Positions 15,977 to 25,434 are shown, counted from the first letter of the stretch. The stretch is 64,000 nt of DNA from Aneurinibacillus sp. Ricciae_BoGa-3 (GCF_028421645.1 NZ_CP116887.1:3040001-3104000); one strand, 5' to 3'. The notes: generated from the letters alone by a model not told the origin. Numbers and translations: made by a program.

Positions 15977-18394
15977 TTAGTTCTGGTTTTTTTGCGTAGT
16001 TTCCGTTTTTTTATCTGGATACGGCACATTGCCTTTTGTGGCTTTCCAGATTATCTGATTCAGTTTCTTAGGCGAGTTTGCATCTGGTTTCGCCCAATTC
16101 ATTTGCGCTGAAGCAGCAGCATCCGGAGCCTTCTGTCCATTCTTTAAATCCAATGGATACGATTCTTGTTCTGATTCAAACGGTGTAAAATTGGGGTGAT
16201 CAGTAAAAGAGTTAAGCATCGGAACAGCAGAGGCATCGAACTGATTCATAGGTTTCAGGCCTAAAATCATCTCCATGGTTCGAACCATGGAATCTTGATC
16301 ATACATGGTGCTATCCACTGTCCCTTTCTGCGTATACGGACTAATCACCAACGCTTCCGTCCGGTGGGCATCTACGTGATCGGTTCCTGCCTGCGGATCA
16401 TCTTCAACCACAAAAATAGCGATGTCTTTCCAGTACTTCGAGTGGCTGACGGTATCCACCAATTTCCCAAGCGCCAGGTCATTTTGTGCGACCATAGCCT
16501 GAGGGGTCAGAGACGATGGGCTTGTACCGCTGGTATGGTCATTTGGCAGATAAACCATTTGAAAAGAAGGAAGGTTTTGGTTTTGGTCAAATTGCTTAAA
16601 CTCTTTCTCCCATTCGTTATACCGGGTCATATCTGAGATGGACAAATCCCATCCAGGATAGTTAGCGTCATAATAATTCCCAATACCGGGATCATCAGGT
16701 GTCCATTGATTGTTCTTTGGGCTCTCCCAATAGTTGATATATTCGCCATAGTCGCGAAACGATACGCCAGACTTGATCGCGTTGTCCCACAGGTAACCGT
16801 TCTTTGGCCGAATCGCATCCTGATCAATTCCATAAGCCTTACGGTTTGAGTAATCTGGCAGCCACGTTTTCTCAGAGTAATCATTCGAGATGCCGGCGGT
16901 GGTCCATTGATGCCCCGGGTCACTTACTTCGCCGTTACAATAGAAATTATCAAACAAGACAAACTGGTTCGCTAGTTTATGAATGTTAGGTGTAATGCTC
17001 TTCCCAAACTGCGTCAAACTTGGATCACCGTTTCCTTTGCCCATATCTCCGAACACCTGGTCATAGGTCCTGTTTTCTTTAATAACATAAATCACGTGTT
17101 TGATCGGCGAATGCTGAGAGGCGAAGCGTGGGATTGGGAAATCCTTTTTTTCTTTTAAAGAACTGAACCAGCCTCCGTCCTGCGCTTGATTCAGCTGGTT
17201 ATTGTTCTTAACCTGATCCGTGTATTGCTTTAACTGCTTGTTGTCAGGTGTGTCAATGAATGACATGGTTCCTTGCATCATGTTTCCTATGTATTGGTTT
17301 TGTGTGTTGGGGCCTGCGCCCAGCCCTTTCGCATTGAGAACCATAAGTTTATTGCCAACCGTGTAAACACCTGACGGATACCAGGCAGTGGGTATGAGCC
17401 CTTTGACTTTAGTCTTGGCATTTTTGCTATCTGCAAGATCGATTACAGCAACATCATCATTACCCGCATTCGCCGCATACAGCGTTTTTCCATCCTCGCT
17501 AACCGTGAGTGCAACAGGTTGAGTTCCAACTGCTGCACCTTTATAAGGAGCAAGCGATATCGTTTGTACGACTAGTTGCTGTTTGGGATCAATAACCGAA
17601 ATTTGATCGCTATCCGAATTCGCTACATAAATCAAACCTGTAGCCGAATTTTCTGCAATGGCGTTCGGGTGCAATCCTACGGAAATTGTTTTCGTGGCCG
17701 TTAAATCAATTGGATTTAAGACCGTTACACTGCTTTCGCCCCAGTTACTCACATATAAGGAACGCCCATCATGGCCTATTAAAACGGTATAAGGATCTTT
17801 GCCCACTGTAGCCGATGCGATAATTTGCCCGGTAGACAGATCAATTTTTGAAACAGAATTAGCTGCATTATTAGCCGTATAAAGAAATTTTCCATCCGGG
17901 GATACGGAGATTCCCATAGGGGTAAAATTCGTCTTATTCTGATCCTTCATAAGAATCGGGGATTGCTCGGTTAAGGTTCCGTTATTGAAATCAAACACCC
18001 GAATTTTATTGTTACCCCCTGCAGATGCATACAGTTTCTTGCCATCCGGGCTAAAAACTGTACCAAAATACAAACCTTCACTGCTTTGGTAAGGAATAGT
18101 CTGTATGACTTGCTGTTTGTCTACATCCACTACTTGTAAAGATTGAGTGCCTTGTCCATCATTTGAAACAACCAGGAAGCGATGATCCGGACTGAGTGCT
18201 CCCCCCATCGGAAAATCACCCAGGGACAATTGTTTACCGGCTGGTGTAAGTGTCCAACCATGCGGGGTTACCCCTGTCCCATTCGACTGCGGACCCGCTG
18301 TCATATTATATGCACCATACGCGGTTCCCGATCCAAGACTAACAGCTGCCAGTGCAGCAATCATTAGCTTTTTACTGATTCTCCGTTTCTTCAT
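15977..18394 (-). CDS. Secreted beta-propeller/phosphoesterase fusion protein
   Basis: The protein has 805 residues with a signal peptide (ends near GTAYGAYN). Residues ~50-370 form a YncE/lactonase-type beta-propeller with repeated VSPDGKFLYTANN-like blades (for example VSEDGKTLYAANAGNDDVAV). The C-terminal half is an alkaline-phosphatase-superfamily phosphoesterase: VIYVIKENRTYDQVFGDMG (metal ligands and nucleophile region), the central NGEVSDPGHQW and DDPQAGTDHVDAHR. Such fusions are found in soil Bacillales and are presumed extracellular phosphodiesterases or phospholipases; the substrate is unknown. GGAGGAG precedes ATG 18394. It is monocistronic. Confidence 0.88.
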   Translation of the reverse strand: MKKRRISKKLMIAALAAVSLGSGTAYGAYNMTAGPQSNGTGVTPHGWTLTPAGKQLSLGDFPMGGALSPDHRFLVVSNDGQGTQSLQVVDVDKQQVIQTIPYQSSEGLYFGTVFSPDGKKLYASAGGNNKIRVFDFNNGTLTEQSPILMKDQNKTNFTPMGISVSPDGKFLYTANNAANSVSKIDLSTGQIIASATVGKDPYTVLIGHDGRSLYVSNWGESSVTVLNPIDLTATKTISVGLHPNAIAENSATGLIYVANSDSDQISVIDPKQQLVVQTISLAPYKGAAVGTQPVALTVSEDGKTLYAANAGNDDVAVIDLADSKNAKTKVKGLIPTAWYPSGVYTVGNKLMVLNAKGLGAGPNTQNQYIGNMMQGTMSFIDTPDNKQLKQYTDQVKNNNQLNQAQDGGWFSSLKEKKDFPIPRFASQHSPIKHVIYVIKENRTYDQVFGDMGKGNGDPSLTQFGKSITPNIHKLANQFVLFDNFYCNGEVSDPGHQWTTAGISNDYSEKTWLPDYSNRKAYGIDQDAIRPKNGYLWDNAIKSGVSFRDYGEYINYWESPKNNQWTPDDPGIGNYYDANYPGWDLSISDMTRYNEWEKEFKQFDQNQNLPSFQMVYLPNDHTSGTSPSSLTPQAMVAQNDLALGKLVDTVSHSKYWKDIAIFVVEDDPQAGTDHVDAHRTEALVISPYTQKGTVDSTMYDQDSMVRTMEMILGLKPMNQFDASAVPMLNSFTDHPNFTPFESEQESYPLDLKNGQKAPDAAASAQMNWAKPDANSPKKLNQIIWKATKGNVPYPDKKTETTQKNQN

Positions 18395-18917
18395 TCAGTT
18401 TCTCCTCCAAGAGTTTAAACTTGCGAGTCTAAAATAGATTGCTATAATCGATTTTCTCTTCTCTTTTATCCTAGCAAGCTTATGTAAATCTCTTGTATAT
18501 AAAACATAAATATACTTCAGTTTCCTAAAATAGATGCTTACTAACTATCGTTAACAGGAAAAAATAGCTTACTTTAATGTGGCTAGAAAATGATCGTTAT
18601 ACCTTCCTGACTACAAAAAAAGCAACTCAAACATAAATCAACCTAAATCCTATCTATTTTATATGTTTATCAGAATTTGGGTTTTAGATGGATGTGTGAG
18701 TTAACTACTACAGCTTTTTTTGGCTTATTTAACAAAAATTTCACAATTACATAGGACCGATCTAGTATTTGATTTATCCCCATGCCCGGGTTACTATATA
18801 AAAGTATAGTGAAAGTCATCCTGAAGCTGCATCTTGAACGTAGTTTCTTTCGGAATAACCAAGCAGCGTAATTTAATTATGTACAATACTTTATAATGAA
18901 AAGGAAGAAACTTCAAA
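18395..18917. other. AT-rich intergenic region
   Basis: Promoter space between two divergent genes. A TATAAT-like box lies about 25 bases before ATG 18918. I see no open frame with a ribosome site, no strong hairpin and no Fur box here. Confidence 0.4.
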
Positions 18918-19154
18918 ATGACCAGTACAGAACATGCACTTTATCTATTAAAAGAAGAGTCAGATAAGATCGAACAATTAATTCAGGTTCAAAAAGACCA
19001 TTTAAATTTACCCGAATGTCCTGTCTATATGGACGTTGTAGATACCCAAATCTATGGTTTGTCCCGTATCATTGATTTCATTGTTCGATTAGATCTTATT
19101 TCAGCGGAACAGGGAAAAGAAATTTTGAGTGATTTAGAAAGAAGGCTTCTATAA
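18918..19154 (+). CDS. YlaN-like protein (DUF1507), 78 aa
   Basis: The chain ALYLLKEESDKIEQLIQVQ, then LPECPVYMDVVDTQIYGLSR, IIDFIVRLDLI and LERRLL follows the YlaN family almost position by position. YlaN is usually ~90 residues; this copy lacks the last dozen. YlaN has been linked to iron homeostasis and relief of Fur repression in Firmicutes (published work, recalled). This gene lies about 3 kb from the Fur-box-flanked oxidase and permease genes. It is isolated rather than in the usual ylaN neighbourhood, so it is probably a second copy. The ribosome site (AAGGAAG) is rather distant. Confidence 0.82.
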   Translation: MTSTEHALYLLKEESDKIEQLIQVQKDHLNLPECPVYMDVVDTQIYGLSRIIDFIVRLDLISAEQGKEILSDLERRLL

Positions 19155-19207
19155 CCCGAACAGTTAAATTGGCCATATATGCCGGCAGCAATCAGAATGA
19201 GGCACAG

Positions 19208-19234
19208 AAAAAAGGGCGGCTATGACAAGCGGCC
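19208..19234 (-). terminator. Terminator after the bestrophin gene
   Basis: GGGC-GGCT/AGC-GGCCC stem with one mismatch, followed on the minus strand by six T. It lies 16 bases after the stop. Confidence 0.7.
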
Positions 19235-19249
19235 CTTCTGCACAATTAT

Positions 19250-20179
19250 TTATATCGCTTTAATGGTCTCTTCTACCTCTGATGCCAGCCTGTTTGCCTG
19301 TTCAAGTACATACAGAAGGTTTCGTTCAATGCCATTGCATATATCATCAAGCGGCAGATCGTTAGGGTCCTCGCCAAACGGATCTTCAATTTCAACCCCT
19401 ATCTCTTCTATGCCCAAGAAAGCAAAGCTTACAAAAAGAGTGGCAAAAACGGATGCCCAGCCCATACCCTCAATTAGCCCAAGCGGCAGGGTCGTACAAA
19501 AAACGCCCAGCAAGCCTTTTAAATGAACCACATAAGCAAAGGGAATGGGTGTTTTGCGAATTCTTTCGCACCCTCCTAGCGAAATTAGCATGCTGTCCAG
19601 CTTTTCTTCCATTGAAACAACCTGAAAATCCGTTATATATCCATGCTGAACACAATCATAGAGAACACCCTTTAAAATCAGCATTAAAGTTAATGAGGGG
19701 TTCTCCGACAGGATTAATTCCTCTTTCTCTTTTTCCGTCAAATAATAAAGAAGTTCATCTAATTCCGGGATATTGCGCTCATCCCGTAAAGCCTGTTTGG
19801 CTAGCTTGGGAAATGCAATCAGTAGATGAATAAACTTGATTTTCATTTCAAGATGGTTGTTGCCATTGTCGTGAAAACTCGAGAGAAAGGTTGTAGCCAG
19901 GCTTCTCGTTGCGCTTGTCAACCCACCAAACAATTTTCTTCCTTCCCAGTACCTGTCATATGCGGTATTCGTCCGGAAAACAAGCAGAAGACCCAGAGCT
20001 CCCCCAACAATTACCCATGGTGTCGGACTCACCGTAATTTTAATATACTTTGTACTCAAACCAACAACCAGACAGGCCAGCAGTGTACACAGGGCCACCT
20101 GGGGAGCGACGCTTCTCGTAATCGACCCGCGAAGCGCGAAAAGCAGCTTGAATCCCTGTCTATTATCATATTGAATCAT
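19250..20179 (-). CDS. Bestrophin-family (UPF0187) anion channel
   Basis: It starts at ATG 20179 after GGGGTG. The 309 residues include the bestrophin signature segments GLLLVFRTNTAYDRYWEGRK near the N-terminus, IPFAYVVHLKGLL and the acidic EEIGVEIEDPFGEDPNDLPL near the C-terminus. Four membrane helices are expected. Bestrophins are pentameric chloride or general anion channels; prokaryotic members may conduct cations. It is monocistronic with its own terminator. Confidence 0.9.
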   Translation of the reverse strand: MIQYDNRQGFKLLFALRGSITRSVAPQVALCTLLACLVVGLSTKYIKITVSPTPWVIVGGALGLLLVFRTNTAYDRYWEGRKLFGGLTSATRSLATTFLSSFHDNGNNHLEMKIKFIHLLIAFPKLAKQALRDERNIPELDELLYYLTEKEKEELILSENPSLTLMLILKGVLYDCVQHGYITDFQVVSMEEKLDSMLISLGGCERIRKTPIPFAYVVHLKGLLGVFCTTLPLGLIEGMGWASVFATLFVSFAFLGIEEIGVEIEDPFGEDPNDLPLDDICNGIERNLLYVLEQANRLASEVEETIKAI

Positions 20180-20265
20180 GCAAGCACCCCTTTTAAACCT
20201 AGTCAAACAAAATGACCCCCTTGCCAGGCTGGAAGGAGATCATTTTTGTACCATAATATAATATT

Positions 20266-20721
20266 TTAGTAACGGCGTCTAGCAAACAATCCTTTAACTA
20301 CCTTGTAAACAATCCAGATGATCAGGATGTCGAGCAAAATGCCAAAAATCGAAAACCCGCCACCCATTCCAGGTCCGTAGCCGTATCCGCCACCAAATGG
20401 ATGCAGCATGCTGCCCAGGAGAGTTCCCGCGCCAAATGCGGCGGCGTGAGATAAAAATCCGCCTCTTGAACGGTTTGCACCTGTGTTAGGATTCGTATAC
20501 GAGCTGCCGCTTCTTACGTTGGGAGATGGTGAGCGGTAGCCGGAATGATACGTACTTCCGGAAGTCGTACCTTTTGTTACAGAAGGGCTTCCATGATAGC
20601 TTCTGCTATATGAACTGCTGCTTCCAGTCGAATGTCCTCCGCTGAATCCTTTCGCGTATACAGAAGCTGGCGCCAAAAGCATCAGCCCTGCCACTAAAAG
20701 GGATAGGATTCTTCTTACCAT
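20266..20721 (-). CDS. Secreted glycine-rich membrane-anchored protein, paralogue of 1448-1948
   Basis: The start is ATG 20721, seven bases after GGAGGAA; the longer frame has no ribosome site. The 151 residues have a signal peptide (ends near VYAKG), a Ser-rich region and TYHSGYRSPSPNV. LLGSMLHPFGGGYGYG, a hydrophobic helix (FSIFGILLDILIIWIVYKVV) and RRR at the C-terminus follow. Both blocks and the tail match the lipoprotein at 1448. The function is unknown. Confidence 0.72.
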   Translation of the reverse strand: MVRRILSLLVAGLMLLAPASVYAKGFSGGHSTGSSSSYSRSYHGSPSVTKGTTSGSTYHSGYRSPSPNVRSGSSYTNPNTGANRSRGGFLSHAAAFGAGTLLGSMLHPFGGGYGYGPGMGGGFSIFGILLDILIIWIVYKVVKGLFARRRY

Positions 20722-20975
20722 AATAAATTCCTCCAGTGAAAGAATTATCTTCTTTATTGTATACATCAAACTTAAAAAATTGATGAGAGATTTTACTGCT
20801 ACATTCCCCTAATATTTAATTTACCACAATAATTTGATGCCGCAACTACGTGATTGCCAATTTTAAAATGGAATATTTTTTTACAGATTAATGAATCCAT
20901 ATTTTACTATTCAAATTTAATCCCATTATGAGGTTTTACTCATGAAAAATTCATGTTGTTCAATTAAACTTCATG

Positions 20976-21006
20976 TATGTAAGGGAACTTTTTCCTTACT
21001 TACATA
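20976..21006 (+). promoter_or_regulatory. Leader hairpin before the gene at 21029
   Basis: TATGTAAG (20976-20983) and CTTACATA (20999-21006) are perfect complements, with an inner GGAA/TTCC. It lies nine bases before the CGGAGGG ribosome site. The rest of the 300-base gap upstream is AT-rich with no other feature seen. Confidence 0.5.
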
Positions 21007-21028
21007 AAATTTTCGGAGGGAAGTAAAA

Positions 21029-21865
21029 TTGAAAAAGAAAGCTATGGCTCTAGCAGCAGCTGCAACCTTAACCGTTGTTTCATCTGTTTCAGTGTTTGCA
21101 GCCACCCCTATTCACCCGGCAAAGTCCGTTACAGCAAAAGAAACAAAAGCGCAGCTACAAGCAGACATTAAGCAGCTCATTCAAAAGATTACGGATCTGC
21201 GCAAACAAAACCACACCTTAGATGTCCAGCTCGCCTCAATTCCCTGGAAGAAAGATTCCTACCTTGCATCGAAGCGAAATCTTATCGCTAAAGAAGGAAG
21301 CGTTGTACGAGCTGAGATTAAAAGAATCGGATCTCTTCTGAATGCGGCCAAAAGAGGAAACAACAAAAAACTCATCGTACAAATTGAGGGCCAGTTAAAA
21401 CAAGAAAATAACAAGCTGATCGCACTAGGCAAGCAGTACAAACAAGTTACATCTTTCTATAATACCGACAATGCAAAAGTAGTAAAAGACTTAAAAACGA
21501 TAGCCGCATTAGAAAGTCAGGAAAACAAAAATTTGGCGTTATTCCGCCGCGCAGCAGCCATTAAGGATTTCTCAGTTGCCAAAACAACCCTTCGAGAAGC
21601 TATTGCAACCCTGCAGCAGATTGTCAACACCAAACAAAATCTATTAAAAATCAAACAAAGTATCGTCCCAGTTAAATCTGTCCCTGCACCGGCTCCGCTT
21701 CCGGCTACCGGTACGACGCCGCCAGCACCGGTTACTACTAGTGACACGATTTCGGTTGCTCCAACTCCTGCCCCTTCGACCACTCCAGCTGTGGACTCAA
21801 CTCAACAGCCACCTACTACAGGCGACACTATTTCCGTTGCTCCAGCTTCGGCTTCCCAAAGTTAA
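21029..21865 (+). CDS. Secreted coiled-coil protein with Pro/Thr-rich tail
   Basis: It starts at TTG 21029 after CGGAGGG. A signal peptide (ends near VFAATP) precedes a long alpha-helical, lysine- and glutamine-rich region (about residues 35-205) with heptad character. A Pro/Ala/Thr tail contains two copies of DTISVAP, spaced about 32 residues apart. No enzymatic motif is visible. It could be a cell-surface or peptidoglycan-associated spacer. A terminator follows directly. Confidence 0.7.
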   Translation: MKKKAMALAAAATLTVVSSVSVFAATPIHPAKSVTAKETKAQLQADIKQLIQKITDLRKQNHTLDVQLASIPWKKDSYLASKRNLIAKEGSVVRAEIKRIGSLLNAAKRGNNKKLIVQIEGQLKQENNKLIALGKQYKQVTSFYNTDNAKVVKDLKTIAALESQENKNLALFRRAAAIKDFSVAKTTLREAIATLQQIVNTKQNLLKIKQSIVPVKSVPAPAPLPATGTTPPAPVTTSDTISVAPTPAPSTTPAVDSTQQPPTTGDTISVAPASASQS

Positions 21866-21882
21866 TGGAGTAAAGCCAGGAT

Positions 21883-21915
21883 GGCCCCCTAAAACAGGGG
21901 GCTATTTTCTTTTAT
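21883..21915 (+). terminator. Terminator after the coiled-coil protein gene
   Basis: GCCCCC/GGGGGC stem with a TAAAACA loop and a T-rich tail. Confidence 0.82.
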
Positions 21916-22084
21916 TCCAAAAAGAATTTGGAAGCATTTTTTGCCGAAAAAGACGCCGAATTTGCCAACCATTTAAACCGTATGGTAAATTTTGTACAGG
22001 GTGATTCAAACCCTGGTTTTGACCAGGTTTTCGGGGTCCAGCAAGTTTTAGCTGCCCCTAAATTAAATAAGAAAGAGGTCGGTT

Positions 22085-22636
22085 ATGATTACAAGATGCG
22101 CATGGGCAGCAAATGATCCGTTATTAATGCAGTATCATGACGAGGAATGGGGCAGGCCGGTATTCGACGATAATAAGCTGTTTGAAATGCTGCTTTTGGA
22201 AGGTGCGCAAGCTGGACTAAGCTGGCTTACGGTCCTTAAGAAAAGAGAAAATTATCGAACCGCTTTCGATGGATTTGATGCGCACAAAATCGCGTCGTAT
22301 GATTCTGCGAAAATAGCGCAGCTCCTACTTAATGAAGGAATTATCCGTAACCGGTTAAAAATCAACTCAGCTGTCACGAACGCCCAGGCATTTCTTAGCC
22401 TCCAGGAACAATACGGAGATTTTCAGCGCTACATATGGAGTTTTGTGAACGGAGAGCCCATCATTAACCATTGGCCAACGAAAGAAGACGTTCCTGTTAC
22501 CACAAAAGAATCGGATCGGATGAGTAAAGAATTGAAGAAAAGAGGCTTTCGATTTGTGGGCAGTACAATCTGCTATTCCTTTATGCAGGCGACAGGCATG
22601 GTGAATGATCATACGATAGGGTGTGCTAACCGATAG
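22085..22636 (+). CDS. tag: DNA-3-methyladenine glycosylase I
   Basis: It excises 3-methyladenine from alkylated DNA. The opening RCAWAANDPLLMQYHDEEWG and the closing GMVNDHTIGC carry the zinc-snap cysteines and histidines of Tag. The central EGAQAGLSWLTVLKKR is the family signature. The 183-residue length is normal. GAGGTCGG precedes ATG 22085. It is monocistronic. Confidence 0.95.
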   Translation: MITRCAWAANDPLLMQYHDEEWGRPVFDDNKLFEMLLLEGAQAGLSWLTVLKKRENYRTAFDGFDAHKIASYDSAKIAQLLLNEGIIRNRLKINSAVTNAQAFLSLQEQYGDFQRYIWSFVNGEPIINHWPTKEDVPVTTKESDRMSKELKKRGFRFVGSTICYSFMQATGMVNDHTIGCANR

Positions 22637-22747
22637 GCTGTAGTGATTTTATTTAACATAATAAGGTTAAAAAAGTTGAATAACACGTGTGAAGTGCATA
22701 AGAAAGGGGAATGAGAATAGTATAACTAAAAAGGGAGGAAAAACGGT

Positions 22748-23125
22748 ATGGAGCATATCAAACTACTTGTGGCGAAATTCGTTTGGTTTATGATCAACAT
22801 TTACGGATTTACCGGACTTGTCTATAATCAGCCGCTTAGCACCAGCCTAGCAGTCAGCGCGATTTTAGCTATTATTACGTATGCTATAGCAGATTTAGCA
22901 ATCCTACCTAAGTTCGGTAATTCAGCTGCCATGCTCGCAGATTTTCTGTTGCTATTCCTGGGTATCTGGTTATTGGAATATGCGTTCGGCACCAACGTTC
23001 ATTTCTTCGTTTATACAATTGTTGCGGTTGCAGCAACGGCGGGAGAATGGTTTATTCATATCTATACATTGAAAAATGTCTTTAACAGAGATATAAGCAT
23101 CGAGCAGGTACTGGACAAATACTAA
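22748..23125 (+). CDS. YndM-like membrane protein (DUF2512)
   Basis: A 125-residue protein with four hydrophobic helices and the DUF2512 pattern (AIITYAIADLAILPKFGN, then ADFLLLFLGIWLLEY and FNRDI). GGGAGG precedes ATG 22748. The function is unknown. Members occur in spore formers. It is closed by a strong terminator. Confidence 0.8.
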   Translation: MEHIKLLVAKFVWFMINIYGFTGLVYNQPLSTSLAVSAILAIITYAIADLAILPKFGNSAAMLADFLLLFLGIWLLEYAFGTNVHFFVYTIVAVAATAGEWFIHIYTLKNVFNRDISIEQVLDKY

Positions 23126-23133
23126 ACAGCAGG

Positions 23134-23158
23134 AGCGGGTGTTCACCCGCTTTTTTTT
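23134..23158 (+). terminator. Terminator after the DUF2512 gene
   Basis: AGCGGGTG/ACCCGCT stem followed by eight T. Confidence 0.88.
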
Positions 23159-23267
23159 GGCCTAATTTCTTTGCCTTCTATACATCTTCTATCATCCTGG
23201 TAAGAATAACTACGAATAATAAGCAGTTGATTTTCAATCAATAAGCAGCGTCCTGACCAAAAGTGTA

Positions 23268-23297
23268 AAAGCCTCCTTGCTATGAAACAAGGAGGCC
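23268..23297 (-). terminator. Terminator after the BASS transporter gene
   Basis: GCCTCCTTG and its complement with an 8-base loop; a short T-run follows on the minus strand. Confidence 0.78.
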
Positions 23298-23304
23298 CTA
23301 TACC

Positions 23305-24267
23305 TTATCCGGCGATATTGTCGTCAGTTTTCTGTTCTTTTCGATCTTTCATCCGGCTGAAAATCGAAGCGAGAATGGAACCTGATATGTTGTGCCAAAC
23401 ACTAAAAATGGCACTGGGCACCGCAGCAAGCGGCGAGAAGTGCGCAGTCGCAATCGCAACACCCAAACCGGAATTCTGCATGCCGACCTCAAGTGCCACG
23501 GCTTTTTGTTTGGCTAAATCCATTCCGAATATACGCGAGAAGATGAAACCAAGTAAGAAGCCAAGAACATTATGTAAAACAACAACGGCAAAGATCATCA
23601 GCCCAGTAGTTGCTAACTTCGCTGCACTGCCGGCGACGACGCCGGATACAATCAAAACTATCGCCGCTACCGACACTAGCGGCAGCGCTTTTACACTTGC
23701 CTCTACCTGCTTACCAAACAATTTCTTAATAAGAAAGCCAAGTACCAATGGAACGATGATAACTTGAATAATTGAAACAAATAAGGACCAAAAGCCGATA
23801 TTTATCCATTTACTTGCGAGAAGTAAAATAAGCAGCGGCGTAACAATTGGTGCGAGAATGGTAGACACAGAAGCAATCGCAACGGCCAGCGGCACATCCC
23901 CTTTCGCAAGAAACACCATCACATTTGAAGCTGTGCCGCTCGGACAGCACCCGACAAGGATAACGCCTACCGCAACTTCCGGGGGCAAATGCAGCCCGGT
24001 GGCTAATAGGAAGGCCAGAAGCGGCATAACAACAAAGTGGCCAATTACACCCAGTGCCACGTCTTTTGGGCGCCGGAACACTTCTTTAAAATCTCCTGTT
24101 GAAAGCGTAAGCCCCATACCAAACATAACGATTCCTAATAAAGGCACCACATACGAGCCTATCCATTTAAAATGGGACGGTGCTAAAAAAGCAATGACGG
24201 AAAACAGCAACACCCACAGGGTAAATGTTTTTCCGGCAAAATTGCTGATTCTCTCGATGACCCCCAC
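23305..24267 (-). CDS. Bile acid:sodium symporter (BASS) family transporter
   Basis: The 320 residues include about ten helices. The start is GTG 24267, after GAGGAGGG; an in-frame start nine bases earlier overlaps that site. GVILVGCCPSGTASNVMVFLAKGD and EVGMQNSGLGVAIA are the two crossover motifs that bind sodium in ASBT-like transporters. It resembles B. subtilis YocS. Bacterial substrates include pantoate and other organic anions, so the name does not fix the substrate. It is monocistronic. Confidence 0.9.
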   Translation of the reverse strand: MGVIERISNFAGKTFTLWVLLFSVIAFLAPSHFKWIGSYVVPLLGIVMFGMGLTLSTGDFKEVFRRPKDVALGVIGHFVVMPLLAFLLATGLHLPPEVAVGVILVGCCPSGTASNVMVFLAKGDVPLAVAIASVSTILAPIVTPLLILLLASKWINIGFWSLFVSIIQVIIVPLVLGFLIKKLFGKQVEASVKALPLVSVAAIVLIVSGVVAGSAAKLATTGLMIFAVVVLHNVLGFLLGFIFSRIFGMDLAKQKAVALEVGMQNSGLGVAIATAHFSPLAAVPSAIFSVWHNISGSILASIFSRMKDRKEQKTDDNIAG

Positions 24268-24357
24268 AAAAATCACCCTCCTCTACTTTGGTTACTTTTA
24301 TACTTTTATACTATTTTAATATTTTAAATATCCATACCAAATTTAGCAATATAAAAA

Positions 24358-24383
24358 TAGAAAAATCACCCAAAGCGGGTGAC
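24358..24383 (-). terminator. Terminator after the gene at 24408
   Basis: TCACCC/GGGTGA stem with a 5-base loop and TTTTT on the minus strand. Confidence 0.8.
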
Positions 24384-24407
24384 CTTAACTCAACCGGTAT
24401 GAGTCAG

Positions 24408-25196
24408 TTACTCACCATTCCCTTGCGGCCCATTCGTACTTTTCACTGATGTATCTGATAGAGGCTGATTTGCTGTTTGGGTTGACTGCTGCTGTTCTGC
24501 CGGCTGGCTTGCACCATCTAGCTGCTGTGTTGAAGCGGACTGCTGTACTTGTTGGGCTTCTTGAAGAGATGCGTGATCCACTCCTTGCTGAACCTGCGCA
24601 GCCTGCGTCTGATCAACCGTTTCCGTTTGTTTAAAAGTTGATTCTGGACTTGCTGGCTTTGTTGTTTGCGGGGCCTTTATATGATGGGGAGAAGGCTGCT
24701 GATTGAGTTGAGCTTGTTTACCACTTTGGTTTTGCGCGATGACTGCCGGTATAGTTTTCGCATTTGTATATGGAATAGACTGTTTATTGTTAACACTTCT
24801 TGCTGCAGGAACAGCAAATGGCACACCTGCCTCGTTTGGAGTTGAAACATTCCCCGGCATAACGGGTTTATTTTCACTTTTTGCTGGGCTCACGAGCACT
24901 GCTGCATCCACTTCAAGGGGCATCAACAGAACTTGCCGTTCCCTAGCCGCTAAGGGGGATTGTGCTTCAGATGAACTGTTTACGGTTGGAAACGGGATTG
25001 CTACGGCGGAAGAATCTCCAGTTGGTTTAGGGTGCGTAACCACATAGCCAAGTGTTCCTACGGATATTGCAAGTGCCAGGCAGCCTGTTCCCATAAACCC
25101 AAAGGAAGCAATACGGCGTGACTTACGGAACTTAAGGGCTAATAAAAATGACACGATTATAACGAATGAAAAGGTTACGCCAAACACATATTCCAT
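24408..25196 (-). CDS. Membrane-anchored Gln/Ser/Pro-rich protein
   Basis: ATG 25196 follows CGAGGAGG; the frame open to 25376 has no start signal there. The 262 residues include two N-terminal hydrophobic helices (about 1-20 and 30-52) joined by a basic loop (KFRKSRR). A long low-complexity extracytoplasmic tail rich in Gln, Ser, Ala and Pro follows. I do not recognise the family. A promoter-terminator unit at 25357-25464 lies upstream and may act as a leader attenuator. Confidence 0.62.
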   Translation of the reverse strand: MEYVFGVTFSFVIIVSFLLALKFRKSRRIASFGFMGTGCLALAISVGTLGYVVTHPKPTGDSSAVAIPFPTVNSSSEAQSPLAARERQVLLMPLEVDAAVLVSPAKSENKPVMPGNVSTPNEAGVPFAVPAARSVNNKQSIPYTNAKTIPAVIAQNQSGKQAQLNQQPSPHHIKAPQTTKPASPESTFKQTETVDQTQAAQVQQGVDHASLQEAQQVQQSASTQQLDGASQPAEQQQSTQTANQPLSDTSVKSTNGPQGNGE

Positions 25197-25356
25197 ACGG
25201 TTTCCTCCTCGTGTTTTCCCTTCCTCTTCCCAATTTATATGGCATTTAAACCGGCTTACTTGTCGGTTCAATCCTAAAGAAAAATAAAGGATATTTGCTT
25301 CATTGCTGAATAAGGTAAAACAAGGACCGCGGTCAAGATTACATTCTTGCATACTC

Positions 25357-25428
25357 AAAAAAAAGGACGCAGACATCCGTCTGCGCCGAAACTCTCAATA
25401 TAAGAATAAAAGGGGTTAAATCTTGCTT
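25357..25428 (-). ncRNA. Candidate small RNA (~72 nt)
   Basis: Downstream of a sigma-A-like promoter there is no open frame. There is a perfect hairpin (GTTAAA/TTTAAC), then a strong terminator (GGCGCAGAC, ATCC-type loop and near-perfect complement, 25365-25387) with eight T. It may be an independent sRNA or a terminated leader of the gene at 24408-25196. Confidence 0.5.
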
Positions 25429-25434
25429 TAACTA

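Noticed and set aside
21928-22116. 62-codon frame (TTG start) between the coiled-coil gene's terminator and tag
   Set aside because: Codon composition is plausible, but there is no clear ribosome site, it overlaps the tag start by ~30 bases and it resembles nothing known.
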